IMG/VR virus record: IMGVR_UViG_3300028844_004840
Span: 1-64,000 of that record
DNA from: a virus
Reading direction: 5' to 3' (one strand)
DNA: 64,000 bases
Below, piece after piece: positions 7,802 through 14,830 of the stretch. Position numbers and translations under genes: made by a program. Each line of letters begins with the position of its first letter. Positions within the stretch are counted from its first letter, which is position 1. The notes beneath the pieces were generated by a model. It saw only the letters and a program-made list of their open reading frames with translations. It had not been told where the DNA came from and made no database searches.

Positions 7802-7984
7802 TTATTGGATAAAAGAACTTGCGGTTTCTTCATAAGGCCGTACCTCGCCTTGTACGCCCATATTGTAACCATAGACGTGCAACCACTCCAAACGGTAACG
7901 GGTGTGGGATTTAATGAAGTAGATAACGTCCAACGCGGTACCCGTAAATAATACAGCCTGATCTATTTTGACCTGATAAATCAT
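7802..7984 (-). CDS. Hypothetical protein, 60 aa
   Basis: Not recognised. It is the second gene of a minus-strand pair; its ATG overlaps the upstream stop by 4 nt. The sequence MIYQVKIDQAVLFTGTALDV suggests a small mixed alpha/beta protein. Confidence 0.65.
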   Translation of the reverse strand: MIYQVKIDQAVLFTGTALDVIYFIKSHTRYRLEWLHVYGYNMGVQGEVRPYEETASSFIQ

Positions 7985-8271
7985 GCTATATGGACCAATT
8001 CAAAACGCGGCGTTTCCCGTATCGTTTTGGCTAGGTCGGATTCTAACCATTCGCAGATATACGAGTGATCACCGCAATGGGATGTTTCGCCAGCGTGTAA
8101 CCGCTGAAAAATCTTTGCAGTACCATAACCCAAACCTTTCCCTATCGCCGCGCGGCTTGTGCCTTCAATACATGGGTTGCGGTTGCCAACCATATCTGAT
8201 TCGTATACGTGAAACGCGCCTCCCTTTGTCCTAAGTACAAAGCGACCTTTACGTGGTGTTGGATGTGTCAT
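7981..8271 (-). CDS. Hypothetical protein, 96 aa
   Basis: Not recognised. An AAGGA site lies 8 nt before the ATG and a good promoter lies upstream, so this is a genuine minus-strand unit with the next gene. It is basic at the N-terminus (TPRKGRFVLRTKGG) and has three Cys and several His in the second half. The opposite orientation to its neighbours suggests a separately controlled early or host-interaction gene. Confidence 0.7.
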   Translation of the reverse strand: MTHPTPRKGRFVLRTKGGAFHVYESDMVGNRNPCIEGTSRAAIGKGLGYGTAKIFQRLHAGETSHCGDHSYICEWLESDLAKTIRETPRFELVHIA

Positions 8272-8302
8272 TGTGTGATTCCTTTATTTCGGTTGTGTTC
8301 CT

Positions 8303-8333
8303 TATATATGGGTCACAAGGAACAACGTGTCAA
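8303..8333 (-). promoter_or_regulatory. Promoter of the minus-strand gene pair
   Basis: Read on the minus strand: TTGACA (8333-8328), 18 nt, ATATAT (8309-8304). Confidence 0.6.
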
Positions 8334-8358
8334 CAAAAAATAATAATGAAAAAAGCTA

Positions 8359-8388
8359 TTGACGTATTACTGCGAATCAACCTATAAC
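8359..8388 (+). promoter_or_regulatory. Cassette promoter 1
   Basis: TTGACG, CGAATC inside an 18-nt spacer, then TATAAC at 8383-8388. TGAAAAAAGC lies just upstream of the -35, as in the other copies. Confidence 0.7.
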
Positions 8389-8425
8389 TAACTTATCGAA
8401 ACACAGGCCTTGAAAGGATGTAGAA

Positions 8426-8665
8426 ATGAAAGCCACTGCTTATCACACAATTGCCGCAACGGCGGAATTCACGATGCCGGATGGATACGCGGATTCAGAT
8501 ATTGAATCTGTATACGTTAAATGGGGAGACGTGTAATTGACAATGAAAGATGGCACCACGCACCACGTCGCGGAATGTGAAATTGAAATTGATTCGATTG
8601 ACCATAAACGCCCCGACTCTGTCAAAATTTCAGGGTGCGACGGAAATACTATTGTGACCAACTGA
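8426..8665 (+). pseudogene. Small gene split by an in-frame TAA
   Basis: An ATG behind AAGGATGTAGAA opens a frame of 36 codons that ends in TAA (8534-8536). The same frame continues at once as LTMKDGTTHHVAECEIEIDS to a TGA at 8663. The two halves read as one 79-residue beta-rich protein and the second half lacks its own Shine-Dalgarno. Either a nonsense mutation broke the gene, or the stop is sometimes read through; two separate peptides are the least likely option. Confidence 0.55.
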
Positions 8666-8674
8666 AAAAAGCGC

Positions 8675-8737
8675 TTGACGCCACCCACCGAATCAACCTA
8701 TAACTAACTTATCGAAACGCAAAAAGGAATTTGCACA
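8675..8737 (+). promoter_or_regulatory. Cassette promoter 2 (66-bp repeat, copy A)
   Basis: TTGACG 8675, CGAATC in the spacer, TATAAC 8699-8704, then a fixed leader with AAAAAGGAATTTGCACA and the ATG. Including the ATG the 66 bp are identical to 8944-9009 and 9393-9458. Confidence 0.85.
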
Positions 8738-8938
8738 ATGCTAACAGCGCAAGAGATTTTAGATAAATATAAATTCACTGATGGCGGAATTGAAGTATTT
8801 CCAAGACAAGAATCCGCCTTAACACCTACCCAAAGAACCAAACTATTTTGGCACTATGAACAGGTGGTCCAATTGAAAGAAGCACGCGCCACCCTAGCAC
8901 GCCTAGAATCGCTTAAAGAAAAAATTACATCTGAATAA
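8738..8938 (+). CDS. Hypothetical protein, 66 aa
   Basis: Not recognised. It sits behind the first of three identical promoter-leader cassettes. The C-terminal half is a predicted helix with a heptad-like pattern (LKEARATLARLESLKEKI), so it may form a coiled coil. Confidence 0.75.
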   Translation: MLTAQEILDKYKFTDGGIEVFPRQESALTPTQRTKLFWHYEQVVQLKEARATLARLESLKEKITSE

Positions 8939-8943
8939 ACCTA

Positions 8944-9006
8944 TTGACGCCACCCACCGAATCAACCTATAACTAACTTATCGAAACGCAAAAAGGAATT
9001 TGCACA
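8944..9006 (+). promoter_or_regulatory. Cassette promoter 3 (66-bp repeat, copy B)
   Basis: Perfect second copy of the 66-bp promoter and leader; it begins 6 nt after the previous stop codon. Confidence 0.85.
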
Positions 9007-9387
9007 ATGGAATATATCGAAACAACCGACGGTGAAATATTTGACAAAACGGAGTGCACCCCCCTATTTCATAGCGCAACGTCCACCGAAATGGGGGACA
9101 ATTTAGGCGGGTGGGAAATACCAGATGGGACTTCACGGTTTGTTTCGGACGTCCAATATATCAAGGTTTATGTGATACACGGAATCGAATTCGCTGAGGA
9201 AGATTCGATGTGGGCGGAAAAATACTTGACAGAATGTTTCTGGCAAATGTTTGACGAAACCCAGCGCGCTGAATTAGAATCCGACCGCATTGCAATGCGC
9301 GAATCGTTTGCTAATTGGACGGATTGTCTATGCAAAGATGGGGACATTTGTCAAGACAGTTACAACGATTTAGGTATTGTTGAATAA
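9007..9387 (+). CDS. Hypothetical acidic protein, 126 aa
   Basis: Not recognised. It has its own cassette promoter. It is acidic with a cluster of Cys near the C-terminus (CLCKDGDIC). The overall negative charge recalls DNA-mimic anti-restriction proteins, but no family motif is seen and this is speculation. Confidence 0.75.
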   Translation: MEYIETTDGEIFDKTECTPLFHSATSTEMGDNLGGWEIPDGTSRFVSDVQYIKVYVIHGIEFAEEDSMWAEKYLTECFWQMFDETQRAELESDRIAMRESFANWTDCLCKDGDICQDSYNDLGIVE

Positions 9388-9392
9388 ACCTC

Positions 9393-9455
9393 TTGACGCC
9401 ACCCACCGAATCAACCTATAACTAACTTATCGAAACGCAAAAAGGAATTTGCACA
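9393..9455 (+). promoter_or_regulatory. Cassette promoter 4 (66-bp repeat, copy C)
   Basis: Third perfect copy of the 66-bp promoter and leader. Confidence 0.85.
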
Positions 9456-9779
9456 ATGACTACTAAACGCGAAAAACCCGCTTTCACTGCCAACGGAAAA
9501 GCCATCTATCACTCTTATAAAGAGGATTCCCCCGCTTCTTATTGGTATAGGTTAACGCCAGATAAAAACGGGCGGAATAGCCGTTCCGAAGATTTAACAG
9601 GTGCGTTTGACGTGCGCAGTCTATCAGCACTAACACCCCCACCTTGTTATTCTGCGTTCATGACTGAATCCGGCGATGTAAATGAAGATTACGACAACTA
9701 TAAAACCGCGTTTATGTTGTGGGTAAAAGAGACTTGCGAATCCGATTTTAAATCAATCAAGAAAGTGACAATCAAATGA
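9456..9779 (+). CDS. Hypothetical protein, 107 aa
   Basis: Not recognised. It is the first gene of a cassette that also drives the next gene (ATGA overlap). Aromatic-rich in the middle (ASYWYRLTPDKNGRN); no motif seen. Confidence 0.75.
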   Translation: MTTKREKPAFTANGKAIYHSYKEDSPASYWYRLTPDKNGRNSRSEDLTGAFDVRSLSALTPPPCYSAFMTESGDVNEDYDNYKTAFMLWVKETCESDFKSIKKVTIK

Positions 9780-10576
9780 ACGTCAACGGATATGAAACCA
9801 AAGCAAGCGCATTGCGTGCATTAAGAGCCAAAGGCCATAAATTTGTAGGGCTACTAACAGCACCGGAAAGCAACCCCAAAGTATACAAAAACATGAAAAG
9901 CGGGGTTATGACTTCCCCCTTACATCTTGCCCCTGCAAGCGTTAGCGGTTGGAATGTATGCCCTCAAGCTAGTGAGGGATGTATAGCGGCGTGCCTACAT
10001 ACGGCAGGAAACCCCGCATATATGGCCCAAAAATTCAATTCGCGGAATGACAAAACGCGCGCCTATATCGAAAACCGCGCGGCGTTCATGGCTTTACTTG
10101 TGCTTGAGATTGCAGCGTTAGAGCGAAAAGCGGCTAAGATGGATATGGCTTGCGGCGTGCGATTGAATGCAACGTCTGATATTGCATGGGAGCGCGTGCC
10201 TGTAACAGTTGACGGCGTGAAATTTACCAACGTCATGACGGCTTTTCCTGAAATTACTTTTTACGACTACACAAAGGTGACTAAGCGCGCGATGGCATTT
10301 GCTAATAAATCCCCTCGCTGGCCCTCTAACTATCACATAACGTTTAGCAAGTCGGAAACAAACTATTCAGACGTCACAAAAGTTTTAAAGGCAGGCGGAA
10401 ACGTTGCAGCGGTTTTCGAGAAAGCTTTACCCGATACATGGCAAGGCGTGCCTGTAATCAATGGAGATGAAACCGATTTTAGACCCCACGACGGAATCGG
10501 CGTAATTGCAGGCTTGAAGGCAAAAGGCGACGCAAAGAGCGATGAATCCGGCTTTGTAATTCGAGGGGCTGTATAA
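9776..10576 (+). CDS. Phage GP88-like/DUF7227-type conserved protein
   Basis: 266 aa. It carries the hallmark I associate with this phage family: LAPASVSGWNVCPQASEGC then AACLHTAG, with Cys62, Cys69 and Cys73, followed by a region rich in Arg and His (DKTRAYIENR) and conserved NATSD and YDYTK. The cysteines suggest a metal site. Function is unknown in the family as far as I know. It is co-transcribed with the upstream gene and probably with a tiny downstream membrane peptide. Confidence 0.7.
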   Translation: MNVNGYETKASALRALRAKGHKFVGLLTAPESNPKVYKNMKSGVMTSPLHLAPASVSGWNVCPQASEGCIAACLHTAGNPAYMAQKFNSRNDKTRAYIENRAAFMALLVLEIAALERKAAKMDMACGVRLNATSDIAWERVPVTVDGVKFTNVMTAFPEITFYDYTKVTKRAMAFANKSPRWPSNYHITFSKSETNYSDVTKVLKAGGNVAAVFEKALPDTWQGVPVINGDETDFRPHDGIGVIAGLKAKGDAKSDESGFVIRGAV

Positions 10577-10632
10577 TGGCAGGGTGGTTTATTACAACCG
10601 GAATCGTACTTATTTTATACATTGTACTATAA
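10576..10632 (+). CDS. Possible 18-aa membrane peptide
   Basis: The ATG shares its A with the stop codon of the preceding gene (TAATG). The peptide is almost entirely hydrophobic (WFITTGIVLILYIVL). The coupling supports it but the small size leaves doubt. Confidence 0.35.
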   Translation: MAGWFITTGIVLILYIVL

Positions 10633-10651
10633 AATATAGTGACAAAACACC

Positions 10652-10681
10652 TTGACGAAATCAACCGAATCGCCCTAATGT
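10652..10681 (+). promoter_or_regulatory. Cassette promoter 5
   Basis: TTGACG, CGAATC in an 18-nt spacer, TAATGT at 10676-10681. Confidence 0.6.
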
Positions 10682-10708
10682 GGGTACAACCAAACAGAAA
10701 GAGAGACC

Positions 10709-10852
10709 ATGAAAACATCTGATAAAGAATACCGGACACAAGAAAGAAATGCAGCACAACGCGACGCGACACGTCAGCGGGGCGGATGGAAAGACGCGCG
10801 ACAAACAGCACGACGCGCAAAGAGTATCCGACGCAACGCAGAACGCGGATAA
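10709..10852 (+). CDS. Very basic peptide, 47 aa
   Basis: It has a cassette promoter and a GAGAGACC leader. The sequence is rich in Arg, Gln and Ala (e.g. AAQRDATRQRGGWKDARQ), predicted helical and strongly positive, so it may bind DNA or RNA. No family recognised. Confidence 0.65.
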   Translation: MKTSDKEYRTQERNAAQRDATRQRGGWKDARQTARRAKSIRRNAERG

Positions 10853-10865
10853 CTGAAAAAAGCCT

Positions 10866-10895
10866 TTGACAAGGCACCACGAATCGCCCTAATGT
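10866..10895 (+). promoter_or_regulatory. Cassette promoter 6
   Basis: TTGACA, CGAATC in an 18-nt spacer, TAATGT at 10890-10895; nearly identical leader to cassette 5. Confidence 0.6.
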
Positions 10896-10923
10896 AGGGC
10901 ATAACCAAACAGAAAGCGAAACC

Positions 10924-11271
10924 ATGACACACACACCAAACACACCCCGCCGGATTGATCCAGTATTATTGCAATTCCAAGGGCAAGCGGATGTGCAACG
11001 CGCTCTTGACGCGGTAGCAGGAACTAAGGTCACGAAAGTTTCTTTCATGACAAAAAGCGGCAAAGTATGCACCCGTGCCGGAATGTTAAATTGCCATTCG
11101 CGTCGCAAGGGTGGAAAAAAAGGGGCGATTGCATCAAAATCGTTAAAAGACGCAGGCAACATTTGGATGGACTACAGCAACAAAAACCGAAATGACGGCA
11201 AAAAAGGTTTTTCCTTCAATCTTGGGCGTGTCATCGCAATCGGGAACGAATTGGGAACGCATCCCGAATAA
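10924..11271 (+). CDS. Hypothetical protein, possible SH3-like fold, 115 aa
   Basis: Cassette promoter and ATG with a weak site. Residues 35-60 (VTKVSFMTKSGKVCTRAGML) and 85-105 (KKGFSFNLGRVIAI) alternate like the small SH3-type barrels found in phages and plasmids (DUF2693-like). A Lys-rich segment lies between them. The assignment to that family is tentative. Confidence 0.65.
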   Translation: MTHTPNTPRRIDPVLLQFQGQADVQRALDAVAGTKVTKVSFMTKSGKVCTRAGMLNCHSRRKGGKKGAIASKSLKDAGNIWMDYSNKNRNDGKKGFSFNLGRVIAIGNELGTHPE

Positions 11272-11298
11272 ACCACAGCCATAGCGCAAAAATGAATC

Positions 11299-11317
11299 GC
11301 CCGCTACGCGGGCTTTT
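11299..11317 (+). terminator. Hairpin terminator built on the dispersed palindrome
   Basis: GCCCGC-TAC-GCGGGC followed by TTTT. Here the dispersed CCCGCTACGCGGG element acts as the stem of an intrinsic terminator. Confidence 0.65.
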
Positions 11318-11451
11318 CACGCCACATGCCACTAAAAAAAAGAACGGATTCCGGCGACCCTCGCCTTCCATACTCTGGCGCACCCGCCGTTTCCTGACCT
11401 CACAATCTTTATAGGATGATTCGGGGTAAAACGTCAACATGAAAAAAGCTG

Positions 11452-11480
11452 TTGACGTCTTAGACGAATCAGTCCATAAC
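11452..11480 (+). promoter_or_regulatory. Cassette promoter 7
   Basis: TTGACG, CGAATC in the spacer, CATAAC as -10, then the ACTTATCGAAACGC leader shared with the other cassettes. It lies inside the longest ORF here, which rules out the upstream start. Confidence 0.65.
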
Positions 11481-11513
11481 AGACTTATCGAAACGCATAA
11501 AAGGATTAGGACT

Positions 11514-12125
11514 ATGGGCTGGACATTTCACGGCTACAACTCACCACAAACGCACCGCGAAGAAAAGGCAGAAATTGAAAAACTTTGCACGTGGGAATGT
11601 GACAAAGCCGTGCGCCGTCCTGTTCAAACGTCAAAAGTCGGTGGCGTCTGGTATGTGGCAATAAAGGTGGTTCCCAAGGTAGGGCAAGGGCCTACGGTAG
11701 ATGCAACATACGTGACAGACCCTGATGGATCATACACGTTCTGCGAAATTTTCTTGACGTCACGAAACGGGGGGAAATGGGGATATAAAGATATGACTGA
11801 ATCATGTGGACCTAACGAGGCAAAAGCACCGCTTTCCCTTATCAAACGGCTATCAAATATCCACGACGCCACAAGCTACGCTACACAATGGCGGGACGCG
11901 TGTAAGGCACATGCGCAATCAAAACCCCCTGCGTTGCGAGCTGGCGACGTCATAAAAACCCGCCCCATTGCATTGACCAACGGTAGCAGCGTGCAATCGT
12001 TTCGCGTGGATACCTACCGCCAAAAAAGACGCAACCACAAGGTGTTTTTCAGCCTAGAAAATGGGGGAACGTATCGGCTACAACGTCAACACCTTGTAGG
12101 GCTTGAAATTATTTCAAGGGCTTGA
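11514..12125 (+). CDS. Conserved phage protein starting MGW, 203 aa
   Basis: I place the start at the ATG after the cassette promoter, not at 11439, because the promoter would otherwise be inside the gene. The N-terminal MGWTFHGYNSPQTHREEKAE resembles a family of phage proteins that begin with MGW (DUF6927-like), followed by a beta-rich part (GGVWYVAIKVVPK) and a basic C-terminus. The function is unknown. Confidence 0.72.
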   Translation: MGWTFHGYNSPQTHREEKAEIEKLCTWECDKAVRRPVQTSKVGGVWYVAIKVVPKVGQGPTVDATYVTDPDGSYTFCEIFLTSRNGGKWGYKDMTESCGPNEAKAPLSLIKRLSNIHDATSYATQWRDACKAHAQSKPPALRAGDVIKTRPIALTNGSSVQSFRVDTYRQKRRNHKVFFSLENGGTYRLQRQHLVGLEIISRA

Positions 12126-12134
12126 AAAAATCTA

Positions 12135-12163
12135 TTGACGTCTAAGACGAATCAACCTATAAC
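12135..12163 (+). promoter_or_regulatory. Cassette promoter 8
   Basis: TTGACG, CGAATC in a 17-nt spacer, TATAAC at 12158-12163. Confidence 0.7.
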
Positions 12164-12195
12164 TAACTTATCGGAACGCAGCAAAGGTTAGACCC

Positions 12196-12426
12196 ATGAA
12201 CAACGCAGTATTCAACACCGTTATGACAAGCAAAACAATCGCCAAGTTTCGCAGTGAAAACCCTTTGGAGGTAGGTAGAGTGGGTGATTACACGTTTTAT
12301 GAATGCCCACGCCGAGGGGATGAAAGCCCCCTGTATGCCACAGACGGAAACGGCACGTGGGGAAAAACCCATCACTGGGAAGTCCCAAGCATTGAAGAAA
12401 TTGCAGCATTTGAGGTGGTGGCGTAA
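12196..12426 (+). CDS. Hypothetical protein, 76 aa
   Basis: Not recognised. First gene after cassette promoter 8, probably co-transcribed with the exported protein behind it. Mixed composition; a GDYTFYECPRRGDES stretch suggests a compact beta fold. Confidence 0.7.
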   Translation: MNNAVFNTVMTSKTIAKFRSENPLEVGRVGDYTFYECPRRGDESPLYATDGNGTWGKTHHWEVPSIEEIAAFEVVA

Positions 12427-12468
12427 AGCCCCACCCACCACAACCACCCAACAGAACGGAGAACGAAA

Positions 12469-12876
12469 ATGTCTAAACTAGCCATATTAGCCCTTACAGC
12501 CCTAACCACTTGCGGATCGATTGCAGCAGCAGACACCTGGCAAGGGGATGACTTCCACGCGCCTATAGAGGGCTTTGGAGGGATTGGATTGAATGATTTA
12601 CAAGCGTATGCACATGGGCTTGCAAATATCGTTATATGCGAAGCTGGCGAATCCACATGCGAACATGACTTATGGTCCTATGATATTAAGATGACTGCAA
12701 GTATTAGCGAATCATTGGGCAATGATAGTATCCTACATCCAGAGGTTTTAGAGGCATACGTATTGGCGATTACTAACATTGTATTATGCGAAAAACGCGC
12801 GGCGCAATGTGAATATGATATTTTGACGTTTGATCTAGAATTTGCTCATACTGTTCACGCGTTATTAGGTGAATAA
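12469..12876 (+). CDS. Exported protein with an internal tandem repeat, 135 aa
   Basis: GGAGAACGAAA precedes the ATG. Residues 1-21 form a classical signal peptide ending in SIAAA, so the product is probably periplasmic. The mature part contains two diverged copies of a 36-residue unit (about 44-79 and 94-129): LQAYAHGLANIVICE and LEAYVLAITNIVLCE, each with two cysteines seven residues apart (57/64 and 107/114), likely disulphides. It may act on the host envelope, for example in superinfection exclusion, but there is no direct evidence. Confidence 0.78.
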   Translation: MSKLAILALTALTTCGSIAAADTWQGDDFHAPIEGFGGIGLNDLQAYAHGLANIVICEAGESTCEHDLWSYDIKMTASISESLGNDSILHPEVLEAYVLAITNIVLCEKRAAQCEYDILTFDLEFAHTVHALLGE

Positions 12877-12881
12877 AGTTC

Positions 12882-12910
12882 TTGACGGAAAGCACCGAAT
12901 CGCCTAAAAA
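12882..12910 (+). promoter_or_regulatory. Cassette promoter 9
   Basis: TTGACG, CGAATC in a 17-nt spacer, TAAAAA as -10, then TTATATCGAAACAC. Confidence 0.55.
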
Positions 12911-12943
12911 GGTTATATCGAAACACAAACAAGGATTAAAACA

Positions 12944-13123
12944 ATGACATTCTCGAACGCAGTTAAAAAAGAACTCCGCACCGCATTTGGCCCAAAATGG
13001 GCGGCAAGCGCTGCGATGTGGGCTGTCATTGTTTCAGGTCTTTGTGTGGTAGGTGTAACAGGCGTTCAGGCGTTACAAGTTTCTGAAACGCTTGGAAACA
13101 CAATTGCAAATTCAATGTATTGA
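12944..13123 (+). CDS. Small membrane protein, 59 aa
   Basis: Has a cassette promoter and an AAGGATTAAAACA leader. A basic N-terminus is followed by one hydrophobic segment at about residues 20-44 (AASAAMWAVIVSGLCVVGV) and a short polar tail. Probably inserted in the inner membrane; function unknown. Confidence 0.7.
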   Translation: MTFSNAVKKELRTAFGPKWAASAAMWAVIVSGLCVVGVTGVQALQVSETLGNTIANSMY

Positions 13124-13132
13124 AAAAAGCCC

Positions 13133-13161
13133 TTGACGTAGAACGTCGAATCGGTTAAATT
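13133..13161 (+). promoter_or_regulatory. Cassette promoter 10
   Basis: TTGACG, CGAATC in a 17-nt spacer, TAAATT at 13156-13161. Confidence 0.55.
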
Positions 13162-13198
13162 AATTATATCGAAACACACAACTGAGAAAGACTAAGTT

Positions 13199-13345
13199 AT
13201 GAAAATTGTACCAGCAAACGCCACAATATTCCAAGGGTTCGAAACATGGGCAATCACAAACCCCCTTGAAGCCTTAGTTTTAGTACTTATTTCTTTCACT
13301 GTTTTCTGTTACGGAAACGCCTTAAAAGACGCATTTAGAGGGTAA
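13199..13345 (+). CDS. Small membrane protein, 48 aa
   Basis: Starts behind GAGAAAGACTAAGTT. One hydrophobic segment at about residues 22-38 (LEALVLVLISFTVFCYG) and a basic C-terminus. Followed after 4 nt by another small gene, so they share promoter 10. Confidence 0.65.
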   Translation: MKIVPANATIFQGFETWAITNPLEALVLVLISFTVFCYGNALKDAFRG

Positions 13346-13349
13346 TATA

Positions 13350-13616
13350 ATGGCCTACATTGAAACTACTATTTATGTGCAAACTAAATCCGGTACGGAG
13401 TACGAATTAGACGTATACGTAGAGGCGTGTGTAACTGAGGGCGGGGCGGATAGATACGGGTCAGATGATCCTTCATGGGTAGACGTGGAAGATGTGCGCG
13501 TGACCTCCCCCACAACAGGGCGGAATGTAGGTAGACACATCCTAGAAAGCCTAACCGCAACCCAACTGGCAGCGATAGACAGTGCCTTGATTGAGGCACA
13601 TCAAACACACTGGTAG
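13350..13616 (+). CDS. Hypothetical acidic protein, 88 aa
   Basis: Not recognised. Second gene of cassette 10. Acidic, with alternating strands at the N-terminus (AYIETTIYVQTKSGTEYELD) and a C-terminal helix. It ends right at the AC-rich non-coding tract. Confidence 0.72.
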   Translation: MAYIETTIYVQTKSGTEYELDVYVEACVTEGGADRYGSDDPSWVDVEDVRVTSPTTGRNVGRHILESLTATQLAAIDSALIEAHQTHW

Positions 13617-13641
13617 GCCACCACCCACCACCCACCACCAC

Positions 13642-13660
13642 ACGCCCCGCTCAATGCGGG
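13642..13660 (+). terminator. Stem-loop after cassette 10
   Basis: CCCCGC-TCAAT-GCGGGG shortly after the stop codon, without a T-run; probable RNA 3' end or processing hairpin. Confidence 0.45.
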
Positions 13661-13690
13661 GTGAAAGCGTTAGGGCACGTACACACACAC

Positions 13691-13734
13691 ACCAACCCAC
13701 CACACAACACACACCAACCCACCACACAACACAC
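13691..13734. repeat. 22-bp tandem repeat, two copies
   Basis: ACCAACCCACC followed by ACACAACACAC, repeated exactly twice (13691-13712 and 13713-13734), continuing into further CCCACCC units. Confidence 0.8.
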
Positions 13735-13908
13735 CCCCACCCACCCACCACAGCACCAAACGCGCCAACGTGTGACAACTATTCTAATTAGACACCCCCC
13801 ACCCCCCACCCCCTACCACAGGAACACACCAACAAGGGCGCACCCACCACACGCTGATCATATCCACACGCCACGGCGTGCCGTATGCGGTATGCAGGAT
13901 GTAGGACA

Positions 13909-13925
13909 GGGCAGGGCAGGGCAGG
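13909..13925 (+). other. G-tract array (possible G-quadruplex)
   Basis: GGGCAGGGCAGGGCAGG: three GGG and one GG with 2-nt loops, on the otherwise C-rich strand. Confidence 0.4.
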
Positions 13926-14449
13926 CACCGCCTTTATTGCACATACACGTGCCCCATACGCCCACACCCCCCACCACGGCAGCGCGAACAATACTAACCG
14001 ATGTAGAGAAGGCAGGGACAACCTAACGCGCATAGCGATGCATAGCGGTTTATATGTGGGGCAGGCGGGACACCACCCACCCACCCACCCACCACAGGGC
14101 GCAGGCACAACTACCTACCCACACATAGACTGAACTATGTGTAGGCATAGGGCAGGCGTGCCCCCCACCCCACACCACGAGAGCAAACACACAACTGATG
14201 CATGTATACAACGCATGTATATAAGAGACATAAAGGCGTTGACTTTTAAAAAGTAAGAGGGACCCAAAGGGGAATACCCCCTACCTGATTCGGGCCTGTA
14301 AGTAGCTGTGGGGGTGTACCGTGTTAACATTACATGTTCACCTTCCGTACTCATAGGTACTGCGGACCCGTGGTCACAATGTTTTTCTGTCAGATTAACA
14401 CCCCCTGCCTATTTTAAAAATATCGTCCAAAAATTTTTTCAAAAAATTC

Positions 14450-14478
14450 TTGCAAGGGCTTCACATTTTCGATAATAC
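14450..14478 (+). promoter_or_regulatory. Promoter of the 14.5-19.2 kb operon
   Basis: TTGCAA at 14450-14455, 17 nt, TAATAC at 14473-14478, followed within 25 nt by AAGGAG. Confidence 0.65.
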
Positions 14479-14509
14479 TAGGACAACTGATTCATATAAG
14501 GAGAGAACC

Positions 14510-14830
14510 ACGCCCGAAATTAGTCAACAAAAATTAGACGAAATGCACCGACAGATCGCAAAACTCAACGCGCTGGAAGCAGGCGGCGTGGATAACTGGC
14601 AGTGGTATGGTGATAGCCTGCGTGAGTGGCGCGAAAAGAACGAGTTGGACGAGGCCATTGACAGTGCTCTAGAAGGCATCGATGATGTTCTGACGGAAGC
14701 TGATGTGGATTACTTCGCAGGACAAGAAGCGGGACACAGTATAACATTTGATTATGCCGCCATGAAAAAAGTCTTGGAACTACTGGTTTCGGAAGTAGTG
14801 GACATCGAAGAATCCAAGGAGAAGATGTGA
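14510..14830 (+). CDS. Hypothetical protein with apparent ACG start, 106 aa
   Basis: Not recognised. The promoter at 14450-14478 rules out the longer ORF. An ideal AAGGAG lies 6 nt before ACG at 14510, where every other gene here has ATG; the first ATG (14543 region) lacks a site. The protein is acidic with an N-terminal helix (EISQQKLDEMHRQIAKLNAL) and overlaps the next gene (TGATG). Either ACG is used, or the start has mutated. Confidence 0.6.
   Translation, partial: TPEISQQKLDEMHRQIAKLNALEAGGVDNWQWYGDSLREWREKNELDEAIDSALEGIDDVLTEADVDYFAGQEAGHSITFDYAAMKKVLELLVSEVVDIEESKEKM

Larger units (their letters stand above)
13617..14449. other. AC-rich low-complexity non-coding tract
   Basis: More than 800 bp without a credible gene. 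The + strand is strongly enriched in C and A, with many CCACCCACC-type runs, a tandem 22-bp repeat, a G-tract array, a CACGCC/GGCGTG hairpin near 13869, an ACACATAG/CTATGTGT hairpin at about 14121-14142 and a repeated GCATGTATA near 14209. It could be a replication or packaging control region; nothing proves that. Confidence 0.6.

Noticed and set aside
8675-9458. The 66-bp repeats as a CRISPR array
   Set aside because: The units are promoters and leaders in front of ORFs of different length, not short spacers; no cas genes are present.
11439-11513. N-terminal extension of the MGW protein
   Set aside because: The cassette promoter and leader lie inside it, so translation must begin at 11514.
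13591-14133. His/Thr/Pro-rich ORFs in the AC-rich tract
   Set aside because: The composition follows directly from CAC/ACC repeats, there are no ribosome sites, and several frames are open at once.
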